Below, piece by piece: positions 26,969 through 35,777 of a stretch of 64,000 nt of DNA. The notes under the pieces were generated by a model. It was given only the letters and a program-made list of their open reading frames with translations, ran no database searches and was not told the origin of the DNA. The stretch comes from Ulvibacterium sp. (lineage in GTDB: Bacteria; Bacteroidota; Bacteroidia; Flavobacteriales; Flavobacteriaceae): contig NZ_JANQOO010000021.1 of the NCBI RefSeq assembly GCF_028285715.1, positions 453,253-517,252 of the forward strand, given 5' to 3'. The position numbers were made by a program, and so were the translations under genes. Each line of letters opens with the position of its first letter. Within the stretch, counting starts at the first letter, position 1.

Positions 26969-28825
26969 CTAAATGAATTTTTTTTCAATATCTTGTTCGG
27001 TAAGCGTAACGTATATTGGTTTGTTAAACGGACTTACCCTGGATTCCTTACAAGCAAACAAATCATTGACCAAGGCCAATTGGGAACTACAATCCAAAAC
27101 CTCCCCCGTTTTCACCGCCAACGATTTTGACAGGGTTTTCGACAAAATATCAGCCTGCGAAAAGCCTTCACCGGCAATCTCATGCCTGTAATCCGAAATC
27201 AATTGATCTAAGACCGTACCCACTTCGTTCTCAGGAATTAAGTACGGTACTCCCGTTATTTTTAGGGATTCCTTGTCCAAAGTTTCAAAAATAAAGCCAA
27301 TATGGATAAGGTCCGTCCTTATTTCTTCCAAAATTGCCCTATCCGATTTGGTGAACGAGAGGGTCAATGGAAATAAAAGCTGTTGACTTACGGACTGTTT
27401 TACCGTGGTGTTTTTTAAGAGTTTTTCGTAAAGTACCCGTTGGTGTGCCCTATTTTGGTCAATGACCACCATTCCGGATTTAATGGAAGTCACTATATAC
27501 TTTCGCCTAAGTTGAAACGTAGTGGCAACAGAATGCCCTACATCCAATTGGTCTTCAAAAATCGAACCTGTAATGCCATCAGATTCCAAGTGCACACTAC
27601 TAAAACCGGTATCATCTCCTAAAGGTTGATCCATCCCAACATACAAACTCTCCCACTGGCCGGTTTTCCGCGCCGCGGTATATCCCTGTGCAGCGGAGGG
27701 TGATTTGCCCGAAGTCTCCAAAAAAGGATTGAATTGGGCATCTACGGTAACTTGCGGTTGTTTTGCCTCCTGGTCCTTATAGGCATAAGGCGTATCCAAA
27801 TTCTGATTACGTTCAAAATCCAAGGTAGGAACTATATTGAATTGCCCTAGACTGTGCTTTATGGTAGACCTTAAAATTGCATAAAGGGTATGTTCATCAT
27901 CAAATTTAACTTCGGTCTTGGTCGGGTGGATATTTATATCAATGGAGGACGGATCTACCTCCAAATACAAAAAATATCCAGGATAGGTATCCGTTTTAAT
28001 AAGTCCTTCAAAAGCCGAGACGACCGCATGATGTAGATACGGGCTCTTGATAAATCTATGGTTCACGAAAAAAAACTGCTCTCCCCTGCTTCTTTTTGCA
28101 AATTCTGGTTTATGTATAAATCCTTGGATCTTTACCACATGGGTCTCCTCTCCGACGGGTACCAATTTCGCATTGGTCCTGGTTCCAAAAATATGCACGA
28201 TTCGTTGGCGATAATTGCTTTTAGGCAGGTTGAAGAGCTCGCTTCCATTGTTATAAAAGTGAAACGTTATGCCAGGGTGTGCTAAGGCTACTCTATGAAA
28301 TTCGTCCGTAATGTGTCGAAGTTCCACTTGATTCGACTTTAAAAAGTTACGACGCGCAGGAATATTAAAGAACAAATTTTTCACGGATAACGAAGTGCCC
28401 TTGGGAGTTACGCAGACTTCTTGGGATACCACCTCACTTCCTTCTATCCTCAATTGGGTGCCTACCTCCTCCCCTTCCGTGCGGGTGTGCATTTCTACAT
28501 GGGCTATAGCGGCTATAGATGCCAAAGCCTCACCACGGAAACCTTTAGTATGTAGATTGAAAAGGTCTTCCGCTTTCTGAATTTTGGAAGTGGCATGTCT
28601 TTCAAAACTCAAACGAGCATCCGTAGTGCTCATACCTATACCGTCATCCACGACTTGGATAAGGCTTTTGCCGCCATCTTTTATAATAAGCTTTATGGTA
28701 TTGGACCGAGCATCGATGGCATTCTCCAATAGTTCCTTTACCACGGAAGCAGGGCGTTGTACAACTTCACCTGCAGCGATTTGATTGGCCACATGGTCGG
28801 GCAGTAGTTTAATGATATCCGCCAT
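26969..28825 (-). CDS. mutL: DNA mismatch repair protein MutL
   Basis: The 618-residue protein couples mismatch recognition by MutS to strand removal. The GHKL ATPase N-terminus is intact: LLENAIDARS, DDGIGMS and TKGFRGEALASI; the transducer domain has the PTKTEVKF segment. In the C-terminal domain the endonuclease motif DQHA(X)2E(X)4E is replaced by DQNRAHQRVLYE (456-467), the ACR motif by ACK (591-593), and CPHGRP by SPFNKP (598-603). This looks like a MutL without metal-dependent nicking activity. It starts in a TAATG overlap with the upstream small membrane protein gene. Confidence 0.95.
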   Translation of the reverse strand: MADIIKLLPDHVANQIAAGEVVQRPASVVKELLENAIDARSNTIKLIIKDGGKSLIQVVDDGIGMSTTDARLSFERHATSKIQKAEDLFNLHTKGFRGEALASIAAIAHVEMHTRTEGEEVGTQLRIEGSEVVSQEVCVTPKGTSLSVKNLFFNIPARRNFLKSNQVELRHITDEFHRVALAHPGITFHFYNNGSELFNLPKSNYRQRIVHIFGTRTNAKLVPVGEETHVVKIQGFIHKPEFAKRSRGEQFFFVNHRFIKSPYLHHAVVSAFEGLIKTDTYPGYFLYLEVDPSSIDINIHPTKTEVKFDDEHTLYAILRSTIKHSLGQFNIVPTLDFERNQNLDTPYAYKDQEAKQPQVTVDAQFNPFLETSGKSPSAAQGYTAARKTGQWESLYVGMDQPLGDDTGFSSVHLESDGITGSIFEDQLDVGHSVATTFQLRRKYIVTSIKSGMVVIDQNRAHQRVLYEKLLKNTTVKQSVSQQLLFPLTLSFTKSDRAILEEIRTDLIHIGFIFETLDKESLKITGVPYLIPENEVGTVLDQLISDYRHEIAGEGFSQADILSKTLSKSLAVKTGEVLDCSSQLALVNDLFACKESRVSPFNKPIYVTLTEQDIEKKFI

Positions 28826-29124
28826 TATCGCCCAAAGAATATAGAAAGATCAAAATCTATGATGTACAGAAAAATGAGGACCAATACGGCAATTATAATG
28901 ACCATTCGGGTTTTGATATGGCGATCACCGGACCTTTGCATATCTTCTTTAACACTGCGGAATTTGCCTTTTAAGCCTCTGGGAGTGTTAACCGTAGTGC
29001 GATACTTGTCAAAACGATTTTCCAGTTTAAAGGGACTGCCCTCACCCTTATCATCATAGTAACGGGGTTGGTAACCGAACTCCTTGTTTTTACGCAATTT
29101 TGTGAATTTCCCAATAAAACCCAT
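28825..29124 (-). CDS. Small basic membrane protein of unknown function (often labelled riboflavin synthase beta subunit)
   Basis: With ATG 29124 as start (an in-frame ATG at 29148 is less likely) the product is 99 residues. It has a charged soluble part (LRKNKEFGYQPRYYDD and FRSVKEDMQRSGDRHIKTR) and a single C-terminal membrane helix (about 74-92) ending in FFGR. There is no lumazine synthase or riboflavin synthase fold. Homologues in flavobacteria are commonly given that name, probably only because ribH is adjacent. Its coupling to mutL (TAATG overlap) and position after ribH are conserved-looking, but the role is unknown. Confidence 0.7.
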   Translation of the reverse strand: MGFIGKFTKLRKNKEFGYQPRYYDDKGEGSPFKLENRFDKYRTTVNTPRGLKGKFRSVKEDMQRSGDRHIKTRMVIIIAVLVLIFLYIIDFDLSIFFGR

Positions 29125-29254
29125 AGTTTCAAAGTTACTCAAAATCAAAAAATATGCCGTAAACGGATTCCCAAAATTTGTTAACAGGGCACAAAGCCAT
29201 TGAGGTCGGAAAAAGCAAATAAAAATTTGAAAATCAATGATGCGGCAAAGAAGA

Positions 29255-29740
29255 CTAATTTTTTCCCAAAGTCGCCATTTTTATAGCGGCTATGGCGGCT
29301 TCGGTACCTTTATTACCATGCTTGCCACCACTGCGCTCCCTGGCCTGTTGCAAATTATCATCGGTCAGTACACAGAAAATAACGGGAATCGCTAGTTGTA
29401 AGTTAAGGTCTTTTATGCCCTGTGCTGCGGCACTACAAACAAAATCAAAGTGTTTGGTCTCCCCCCTAATAACGCTACCTATGGCGACAATGGCATCCAC
29501 GTCTGTTTCATTGGCCATTCTTTTGCAACCAAAGATCAACTCAAAGCTCCCAGGAACGTTCCATCTAGTTATCCTTTCGGACAGGGCACCACAGTCCAAC
29601 AGGGCTTCCATAGCCCCCCTAAAAAGCCCTTCCGTAATCTCGGAATTCCATTCGGAGACCACCACACCAAACCTAAGATTCTTGGCATTCGGAATGGTTT
29701 CTTTTTGATAAACGGATAAGTTCTTATTTGCAGTGGCCAT
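29255..29740 (-). CDS. ribH: 6,7-dimethyl-8-ribityllumazine synthase
   Basis: RibH condenses the pyrimidine intermediate with dihydroxybutanone phosphate in riboflavin synthesis and forms icosahedral or pentameric assemblies. The 161-residue protein contains FGVVVSEWNSEIT, the VPGSFELIFGCKRM loop, GSVIRGETKHFDFVC (with the catalytic His) and GKHGNKGTEAA, all diagnostic. Its ATG overlaps the upstream TPR gene stop (TAATG), so it is likely translated from the TPR-ribH transcript. A gap of 130 nt separates it from the next gene. Confidence 0.95.
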   Translation of the reverse strand: MATANKNLSVYQKETIPNAKNLRFGVVVSEWNSEITEGLFRGAMEALLDCGALSERITRWNVPGSFELIFGCKRMANETDVDAIVAIGSVIRGETKHFDFVCSAAAQGIKDLNLQLAIPVIFCVLTDDNLQQARERSGGKHGNKGTEAAIAAIKMATLGKN

Positions 29741-30507
29741 TACTTTCCACTTTTAGCCATTCCTATGAATGCGTCTATGGATTTTGCATCATCAGAATTT
29801 GGAAATTCCTTTTTTATACGTTCAAAATATTGAAGTGCTTTTTCATTTTGGCCCAGCTCCAATGCAGTAACACCCGATTTGAACAAAAATTTTGGGGTAG
29901 TATAGGCATTGGTACTATGGGTTAATGCCTTTTCGTAGTATCCCAGGGCCTCCTCTGGCTGCCCCAATTGCATAAATGCATCTCCAAGGCCACCTTTTGC
30001 CAGTGCGCCCAAAATATCATCATCTGACTTAAACTCTTCCAGATAATCAATGGCCTCCTGATATTTTTGGGTATTCAAATAAGCCATCCCAGCCGAGTAA
30101 TTGGCTAAATTGGCCGCTTTTGTCCCTGGATATTCATCTACAATATCCAGAAAACCATATTTACCCTCTGCGCCGTTCAAGGCCAAATTATACAGGGAAT
30201 CCTTTTCAGTTTCACTATTTAGAGCCTGATCAAAGTATTGTTGTGGGTAATACATTTCATTGGCGGCACTGGCCTCTTTCGGTTTTTGTACAAATTGCAT
30301 ATAAGCCAAGTAACCCAAAACCCCTACGGCAACGACCCCGATAATCCCTAAAATATAGTTCTGGTTCTTAGAGACCCATGCCTCGGTTCTCGAAGCACCT
30401 TGATCCAAGGTGCTAAAAACCTCGGCCGTTGTACTTTCCTGGGTATCGAACTGTTTGCCTTCTGCCTTGTTTTTGGGTTTAAAACCCCGCCTCTTGTATG
30501 TAGCCAT
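29740..30507 (-). CDS. Membrane-anchored tetratricopeptide repeat protein
   Basis: The 255-residue protein has one membrane helix (about residues 52-70, YILGIIGVVAVGVLGYLAYM) after a basic and Thr-rich N-terminus, then an outer domain with tetratricopeptide-like repeats (KGGLGDAFMQLGQPEEALGYYEKAL and a second similar unit to the end). The topology resembles the YfgM/BamD-like anchored TPR proteins that assist envelope protein traffic. It is the first gene of the minus-strand ribH-mutL-rhomboid operon and has its own -7 box upstream. Confidence 0.8.
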   Translation of the reverse strand: MATYKRRGFKPKNKAEGKQFDTQESTTAEVFSTLDQGASRTEAWVSKNQNYILGIIGVVAVGVLGYLAYMQFVQKPKEASAANEMYYPQQYFDQALNSETEKDSLYNLALNGAEGKYGFLDIVDEYPGTKAANLANYSAGMAYLNTQKYQEAIDYLEEFKSDDDILGALAKGGLGDAFMQLGQPEEALGYYEKALTHSTNAYTTPKFLFKSGVTALELGQNEKALQYFERIKKEFPNSDDAKSIDAFIGMAKSGK

Positions 30508-30528
30508 CCCTCATTTTAATTGGTCGCG

Positions 30529-30536
30529 CAAAAATA
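30529..30536 (-). promoter_or_regulatory. Candidate -7 promoter box for the TPR-ribH-mutL operon
   Basis: TATTTTTG on the minus strand (30536-30529) matches TAnnTTTG and lies 21 nt before the TPR gene's ATG. No TTG is seen at the expected upstream distance, so support is partial. Confidence 0.4.
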
Positions 30537-30635
30537 AAGTTTTTATTGAAATCCCAGGGGGTATTTATTCGTTAATTTTCGATATTTTGCAGGTTCCCTA
30601 ATGTTCGAGACTAAAAATATCCTGGAGTTTTTGAT

Positions 30636-31715
30636 ATGTTTTTGAAAAAATTATCGCTGATCAACTATAAAAACTTTGAATCACAAAATTTCGAATTCGA
30701 TAGCAAAATCAATTGTTTTGTGGGTAGCAATGGAGTGGGAAAGACCAATATTTTGGATGCGGTGTACCATCTCTCCTTTGGAAAAAGCTATTTCAACCCC
30801 ATAGCCACTCAAAACATACGCCATAAGGAGGATTTTTTTGTCCTCGATGGGGAGTTTGAAAAAAATCAAAGAGCAGAAAAAATTGTCTGTAGCTTCAAGA
30901 GAGGAACCAAAAAAATCATAAAACGCAATGGTAAAATCTATGATCGCCTATCTGATCATATTGGTCTATTACCCTTGGTCATCATATCGCCTGCGGATAG
31001 GGACCTTATCCTTGAAGGTAGTGATACACGAAGGAAATTCATGGACGGGGTCATCTCCCAATCCGATAAGGAATACCTCCACCAACTTATAAAGTACAAT
31101 AAGGTCTTACTACAGCGGAATTCATTATTGAAATATTTTGCCGTAAACCAAACGTATGATTCCGGTACGCTTCAAATCTATAATGAGCAAATGCATGGCT
31201 TAGGTGCCGAAATTTTTAAAAAAAGACGAGCATTTATGGAGACCTTCATTCCGATATTTCAAGAACAATATGGCGAGATTTCGGGAGGAATGGAAATGGT
31301 GAACCTGATATACGAAAGTAAGCTACGAGAAAAGGGTCTGTTGGAACTTCTGGAGGAGAATCTAGAACGGGACAGGATGCTACAGTATACCAGTGTGGGC
31401 ATCCATAAGGACGACCTGATTTTTAAAATTGCCGATTACCCAGTAAAGAAATTCGGGAGTCAAGGGCAGCAAAAATCTTTTTTAATCGCTTTAAAGTTTG
31501 CCCAGTTCCATTTTATAAAAAAGCAGGCAAAAGCAAAGCCGATTTTGGTATTGGACGACATCTTCGATAAATTGGATGAGACCCGGGTAGCCCATATTGT
31601 AGCTTTGGTAGACAATGAAAATTTTGGACAGATATTCATTAGTGACACCCATGCAGAGCGCACGGAAAACGTCGTTAAAAATATACATCAAACCTATAAA
31701 ATCTTTAAATTGTAA
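30636..31715 (+). CDS. recF: DNA replication/repair protein RecF
   Basis: RecF is an SMC-like ATPase that helps load RecA at gaps through RecO and RecR. The 359-residue protein begins with [13 protein letters not shown], then the P-loop [13 protein letters not shown], the signature region [15 protein letters not shown], and Walker [12 protein letters not shown]. Length is normal. In many bacteria recF lies beside dnaA/dnaN, but here it is followed by a lipoprotein and a DUF721 (DciA-type) gene. Confidence 0.93.
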   Translation: MFLKKLSLINYKNFESQNFEFDSKINCFVGSNGVGKTNILDAVYHLSFGKSYFNPIATQNIRHKEDFFVLDGEFEKNQRAEKIVCSFKRGTKKIIKRNGKIYDRLSDHIGLLPLVIISPADRDLILEGSDTRRKFMDGVISQSDKEYLHQLIKYNKVLLQRNSLLKYFAVNQTYDSGTLQIYNEQMHGLGAEIFKKRRAFMETFIPIFQEQYGEISGGMEMVNLIYESKLREKGLLELLEENLERDRMLQYTSVGIHKDDLIFKIADYPVKKFGSQGQQKSFLIALKFAQFHFIKKQAKAKPILVLDDIFDKLDETRVAHIVALVDNENFGQIFISDTHAERTENVVKNIHQTYKIFKL

Positions 31716-31716
31716 G

Positions 31717-32136
31717 ATGAGGGGAATCTATATCTTGGCTTTTGTCTTTTTTACAGTAGGATGTTCCGATACAATATCCGAAAAGGATTTGGACTTACTT
31801 AACGGCTACTGGGAAATTACCAAGGTTTCCCTTCAGGACGGAAATACAAAGGAGTATAAGGTAAGTACAAGTATAGATTTCATTAAAATTGATAGTCTCA
31901 AAGGTTTTCGAAAAAAGGTACAACCTAAATTTGATGGCACTTTTGACACCTCCAACGACGCGGAATTTTTCTCGATTTTTGAACATGATGGAGAGTTCAT
32001 CTTCCATTATAAAAACGATTTAAGCGAATGGAAAGAGACCATTCTCAGGATTTCAGAGGACAACTTTTCCGTATCCAACGACGCGGGTGTAGAATATGCA
32101 TATAAACGGTTTAATCCCATTAATGCTAAAGAGTAA
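31717..32136 (+). CDS. Putative lipoprotein of unknown function
   Basis: The ATG at 31717, one base after the recF stop, gives a 139-residue protein with a short signal peptide and lipobox FTVGC (lipidated Cys about residue 16). The mature part begins with an acidic stretch and LLNGYWEITKV, which resembles the first strand of lipocalin-like Bacteroidota proteins, followed by beta-rich segments (FDGTFDTSNDAEFFSIFE, FIFHYKNDLSEW). I do not recognise a specific family. It is coupled to the next gene by a TAATG overlap, an odd place for an exported lipoprotein, between two DNA-metabolism genes. Confidence 0.7.
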   Translation: MRGIYILAFVFFTVGCSDTISEKDLDLLNGYWEITKVSLQDGNTKEYKVSTSIDFIKIDSLKGFRKKVQPKFDGTFDTSNDAEFFSIFEHDGEFIFHYKNDLSEWKETILRISEDNFSVSNDAGVEYAYKRFNPINAKE

Positions 32137-32432
32137 TGGCGAAAAGAAATAATTCGGGTCTTCCCATAGGCGATGCTATACGGGAGTTTATTAAGGAGAA
32201 CCATCTAGAAAAGGGAATAGACCAGGTAAACGCAAGGGAAGCCTGGAAGAAAATAATGGGCAAGGGCGTAAACAATTACACTACCTCTGTTGAACTACGC
32301 AATGAAACACTTTTCGTAGGGCTTTCTTCCTCCGTACTCCGGGAGGAATTGAGCCTTGGAAAGTCAAGGATTATTCTAATGCTCAATGAAGAACTCGAAA
32401 AGAATATGGTAAAGAAGCTAGTGTTACGCTAA
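32136..32432 (+). CDS. DUF721 protein, DciA-like
   Basis: This is a 98-residue basic protein of the DUF721 family: AIREFIKENHLEKGIDQVNAREAWKKIMG, then LFVGLSSSVLREELSLGKSRI. The family includes DciA, the ancestral loader of the replicative helicase DnaB in bacteria lacking DnaC, so a replication-initiation role is plausible. It overlaps the lipoprotein gene by one base and ends the recF operon. Its stop codon lies within the first bases of a terminator hairpin. Confidence 0.8.
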   Translation: MAKRNNSGLPIGDAIREFIKENHLEKGIDQVNAREAWKKIMGKGVNNYTTSVELRNETLFVGLSSSVLREELSLGKSRIILMLNEELEKNMVKKLVLR

Positions 32433-32454
32433 GGTGCCGAAAAGCACCTTTTTT
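32431..32454 (+). terminator. Rho-independent terminator of the recF operon
   Basis: AAGGTGC (32431-32437) pairs with GCACCTT (32444-32450) across a 6-nt CGAAAA loop, followed by four more T residues (32451-32454) that extend the two Ts at the stem end. The hairpin begins within the DUF721 stop codon. Confidence 0.8.
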
Positions 32455-32475
32455 GGTTGGTGCTACCATTTTTGA

Positions 32476-32895
32476 TCAGTATATTTCCCTTCCCGAGAAA
32501 TGGAATGCGCTTTCTATAGCCGCATTTTCGTCACTGTCCGAGCCATGGACCGCATTCTCGGCAATGTCCGTGGCAAATAGCCTTCGAATGGTTCCCTCCG
32601 CCGCCTCGGCCGGATTTGTTGCGCCTATAAGAGCCCTGAAATCCTCAACCGCGTTTTCTTTTTCCAAAATGGCCGAAACAATGGGACCTCGGGTCATAAA
32701 GTCGACCAATTCTCCAAAAAAAGGCCGTTCCTTGTGAATGGCATAAAATTCCTGGGCATCCCGTCTGCTCAATTGCGTATATTTCATGGCCACAATCTTA
32801 AAACCAGCAGAGGTAATCTTTTCAAGAATGGCACCTATGTGACCATTTTCCACCGCGTCCGGTTTAAGCATTGTAAAGGTTCTGTTCGAAGTCAT
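32476..32895 (-). CDS. ndk: Nucleoside-diphosphate kinase
   Basis: Ndk balances nucleoside triphosphate pools by phosphotransfer through a phospho-histidine. Starting at ATG 32895 the product is 139 residues, the usual length for the family; an ATG at 32913 would add six residues and sit in the promoter box. [19 protein letters not shown] is the N-terminal signature, and [12 protein letters not shown] holds the active-site His. The gene is monocistronic, convergent with the recF operon. Confidence 0.95.
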   Translation of the reverse strand: MTSNRTFTMLKPDAVENGHIGAILEKITSAGFKIVAMKYTQLSRRDAQEFYAIHKERPFFGELVDFMTRGPIVSAILEKENAVEDFRALIGATNPAEAAEGTIRRLFATDIAENAVHGSDSDENAAIESAFHFSGREIY

Positions 32896-32910
32896 TTGTA
32901 AAATTTTGCG

Positions 32911-32940
32911 CAAAAATACGCTTTTCCCACCAACCTACAA
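32911..32940 (-). promoter_or_regulatory. Candidate promoter for ndk
   Basis: On the minus strand TTG (32940-32938) is followed after exactly 19 nt by TATTTTTG (32918-32911), a full match to the Bacteroidota promoter form. The start codon at 32895 lies 15 nt beyond the box, which also supports that start over the one at 32913. Confidence 0.65.
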
Positions 32941-32989
32941 CTTTTTAGGTTTTCATTACCATTCAAGTGGGGTTTCTTCAATATTATCG

Positions 32990-32997
32990 TATCTTTG
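32990..32997 (+). promoter_or_regulatory. Candidate -7 box for the DHH phosphoesterase-gldI operon
   Basis: TATCTTTG (32990-32997) matches TAnnTTTG and ends 5 nt before the ATG at 33003, so transcription would begin at or beside the start codon. No TTG occurs at the usual distance upstream. Confidence 0.45.
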
Positions 32998-33002
32998 CGC
33001 GC

Positions 33003-34019
33003 ATGAATTTAGAGGATATAAATGCCATCAAGAAATTGTTGTCCGAGCCTCAAAAGATTGTAATCGTTCCCCATAAAAATCCGGATGGTGATGCTGTAGG
33101 ATCTACTTTGGCCCTTTGGCATTTCTTACAAAATAAAGGGCAGCAGGCCACTATAATCTCCCCTAACGATTATCCAAAATTTTTGAAATGGATGCCAGGA
33201 AACGAGTACATCCTCAATTATGAAAAGGAAAACCGTCAGGCCAAAAGGAAAATAAACGAGGCCTCGCTAATATTTACCTTGGATTTTAATCATTTAGGAA
33301 GGGTTGGCCAATTGGAAGAACCCTTGGAAAGATCCAGTGCAAAATTCATAATGATCGATCATCATCAAGAACCAGCGGATTATGCGGACATCGCATATTC
33401 CGATGTTTCGATGAGTTCTACTTGTGAGATGGTCTACAACTTCATAGAATCCTTGGGAGACACCTCTAAAATTACCGTGGAAATCGCCAACTGTTTGTAT
33501 ACGGGTATCATGACCGATACGGGTTCCTTTGAATTTTCCTCTACCACTAGTCGCACCCATAGGATAGTTGCGGACCTTATTGACAGGGGCGCTGAGAATG
33601 CCCAAATACATAATGAAGTCTTTAATACGAACACACCTAGCAGATTGCATTTATTGGGTTGTGCCCTTAAAAACTTGGTTATCCTGCAGGAATACAAGAC
33701 TGTTTATATTACCCTGAGCCAAGAGGAATTGGAAAAAAACAACTTTAAAAAAGGGGATACCGAAGGTTTTGTAAATTACGGACTAACCTTGGATGAAATT
33801 GTGTTCGCCGTTATTTTCATAGAGAATACGGAGGAAGGTATCATTAAAATTTCATTTCGTTCCAAGGGTTCTTTTCTGGTGAACGAATTTGCCCGCAAAC
33901 ATTTTAATGGAGGTGGTCATAACAATGCTGCAGGTGGAAGAAGTAATCTTTCCCTACAAGATACCGTTGCCCATTTTAAGTCCCTACTTGAAAATTATAA
34001 GAAGTCGCTTAATTCATGA
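33003..34019 (+). CDS. DHH family phosphoesterase (NrnA/oligoribonuclease-type)
   Basis: Start is placed at ATG 33003, giving 338 residues; an in-frame GTG at 32967 would put the predicted promoter inside the coding region. The protein shows the DHH-DHHA1 layout: VPHKNPDGDAVGS (the DxD metal site), TLDFNHLGRVG, IDHHQEP (DHH motif), SSTCEMV, and the C-terminal GGGHNNAAGG substrate loop. Such proteins degrade short oligoribonucleotides or pAp. The stop overlaps gldI by ATGA. Confidence 0.9.
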   Translation: MNLEDINAIKKLLSEPQKIVIVPHKNPDGDAVGSTLALWHFLQNKGQQATIISPNDYPKFLKWMPGNEYILNYEKENRQAKRKINEASLIFTLDFNHLGRVGQLEEPLERSSAKFIMIDHHQEPADYADIAYSDVSMSSTCEMVYNFIESLGDTSKITVEIANCLYTGIMTDTGSFEFSSTTSRTHRIVADLIDRGAENAQIHNEVFNTNTPSRLHLLGCALKNLVILQEYKTVYITLSQEELEKNNFKKGDTEGFVNYGLTLDEIVFAVIFIENTEEGIIKISFRSKGSFLVNEFARKHFNGGGHNNAAGGRSNLSLQDTVAHFKSLLENYKKSLNS

Positions 34020-34564
34020 AATACCTTTGGCTTATTCTCTTAGTGGTTGTCTTCTTTGGTTGCGGTGGTCCCGAACCCCGTAGACCTATACAGGCCAAAA
34101 CCAGTAGTTTCTTCAAAGAGTCCATCGAGCGTAGTAAGAAACTTCTGGAAATTGAAGAAAAACTGATTGCCGATATTATTGCCAAGGACAGCTTTCATGA
34201 TTATAATCAGAGTGCCAGCGGTTCTTGGTACTTTTATAAAACCTTGAACGAAAATACCGAATATACGCCCCAGTCGGATGATCTGGTTACAATGACATAC
34301 GATATACTGAGTTTAAGCAACGATACCATTTACTCCGCTGAGGCAATTGGCATAGTTCAATACAAAGTAGACAAGCAAGAACTTTTTCCCGGGCTCCGCA
34401 ACAGTGTAAAATTGTTAAAGGAAAAAGAAACAGCAACCTTTTTGTATCCTTCCTCATTGGCTTACGGTTACCATGGAGACAATAACAAGATAGGGATTAA
34501 TGTACCCATAAAATCTACCCTATCCATACTCAAAATCCAAAAACAACAAGATAGTTTGAAGTGA
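34016..34564 (+). CDS. gldI: Gliding motility-associated FKBP-type isomerase GldI
   Basis: The 182-residue lipoprotein has a signal peptide and lipobox (VVFFGCGG), then an FKBP-like domain with LVTMTYDILSL, the LFPGLRNSVKLLKEKETATFLYPSSLAYGY core, and a final strand STLSILKI. GldI is a prolyl isomerase needed for flavobacterial gliding and is thought to fold other envelope motility proteins. Position behind a DHH gene and before a second, two-domain isomerase fits. It is typical in length but its active-site pocket cannot be judged here; naming rests on overall similarity. Confidence 0.8.
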   Translation: MKYLWLILLVVVFFGCGGPEPRRPIQAKTSSFFKESIERSKKLLEIEEKLIADIIAKDSFHDYNQSASGSWYFYKTLNENTEYTPQSDDLVTMTYDILSLSNDTIYSAEAIGIVQYKVDKQELFPGLRNSVKLLKEKETATFLYPSSLAYGYHGDNNKIGINVPIKSTLSILKIQKQQDSLK

Positions 34565-34647
34565 AAATAAGAAATACTGGGTATTTAAGGATAAAAAGGG
34601 TACCGCTTACTGATTATTGATTACTGTTAAAAACCAAAATCCATAAA

Positions 34648-35763
34648 ATGAAAAAAATCAATTTTTTAATAATCTTGGCCTTACTTCTGGCAAGTTGCAA
34701 AAGTCAATATGCTGATTTAGGTGATGGCCTCTTTGCCGATATCAAGACAAATAAAGGCGACATCATTGTAGAGCTGGAATATGAGAAAACACCGGTAACG
34801 GTCGCTAATTTTGTTTCCCTTGCCGAAGGTACAAGCCCCTTTGTGATTGACGCGTTCAAGGGAAAAAAATATTATGATGGGGTCATCTTTCATAGGGTCA
34901 TCAAGGATTTTATGATTCAAGGCGGTGATCCTACCGGCCAGGGCAGTGGCAGTCCGGGATATAAGTTCAAAAATGAAATTCACGATTCCTTAAGTCATTA
35001 TAAAGCAGGTATCCTCTCCATGGCCAACGCCGGGCCCGGAACCAACGGCAGCCAATTTTTTATAACCCATAAAGAAACGCCCTTTTTGGATGGAAGGCAT
35101 ACGGTATTCGGCGAGGTAACGGTGGGGATGGATGTTGTAGATTCCATTGCTAATGTTGAGACCACCACCGGACCACCACAAAAGGACAAACCCGTTGATG
35201 ACATAATCATGAAGACCATTGAGATTATAAGGAATGGTAAGAAGGCCAAAAATTTTGATGCCGTACAAGTAATGACGGATTATTTTGAGGAAGAGGAAGC
35301 GAAAATTGCGGCATTTGAAAAGATGAAGACAGATTTTGCGGCTGAATTGGCCCAACAAAGGGAACAGGCAGAGGAATTACCCTCAGGTCTTAAGATTCTG
35401 ACCCTAAAAGAAGGTGGGGGTGAAAAACCAAAGATTGGGCAAAAGGTGAATGTTTTCTATGCAGGTCACTTACAAAATGGCGACCTTTTTGATAGCAATT
35501 ATGAAGACGTTGCCGTAAAGTTCAATAAGTTTGATCAGCGAAGAAAACTAGGCAGGGGGTATGACGCCATACCGATGGACTATAGCCCAGAAGCAAGATT
35601 AATCCCTGGGTTTAAGGAAGGCTTAATGACCATGAAAGTAGGCGATAAGATACGTTTGTTCATCCCTCCCCATTTGGGATATGGAGCAGCTGGGGCTGGA
35701 GGCACAATCCCGCCTAATGCAGATTTGGTCTTCGATCTGGAAATAACAGGAATAGTTCAGTAA
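34648..35763 (+). CDS. Lipoprotein with fused cyclophilin and FKBP prolyl isomerase domains
   Basis: The 371-residue protein has lipobox LLASCKS, then a cyclophilin domain (about 30-195) with FHRVIKDFMIQGGD, NAGPGTNGSQFFI and HTVFGEV, a linker helix rich in Glu and Lys (about 205-245), and a C-terminal FKBP domain (about 250-371) with GQKVNVFYAGHL, LIPGFKEGLMTM and LGYGAAGAGG. Two unrelated PPIase folds in one secreted lipoprotein suggest a periplasmic folding factor. It follows gldI by 83 nt. Confidence 0.92.
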   Translation: MKKINFLIILALLLASCKSQYADLGDGLFADIKTNKGDIIVELEYEKTPVTVANFVSLAEGTSPFVIDAFKGKKYYDGVIFHRVIKDFMIQGGDPTGQGSGSPGYKFKNEIHDSLSHYKAGILSMANAGPGTNGSQFFITHKETPFLDGRHTVFGEVTVGMDVVDSIANVETTTGPPQKDKPVDDIIMKTIEIIRNGKKAKNFDAVQVMTDYFEEEEAKIAAFEKMKTDFAAELAQQREQAEELPSGLKILTLKEGGGEKPKIGQKVNVFYAGHLQNGDLFDSNYEDVAVKFNKFDQRRKLGRGYDAIPMDYSPEARLIPGFKEGLMTMKVGDKIRLFIPPHLGYGAAGAGGTIPPNADLVFDLEITGIVQ

Positions 35764-35777
35764 ATTGTAAATCCTCA

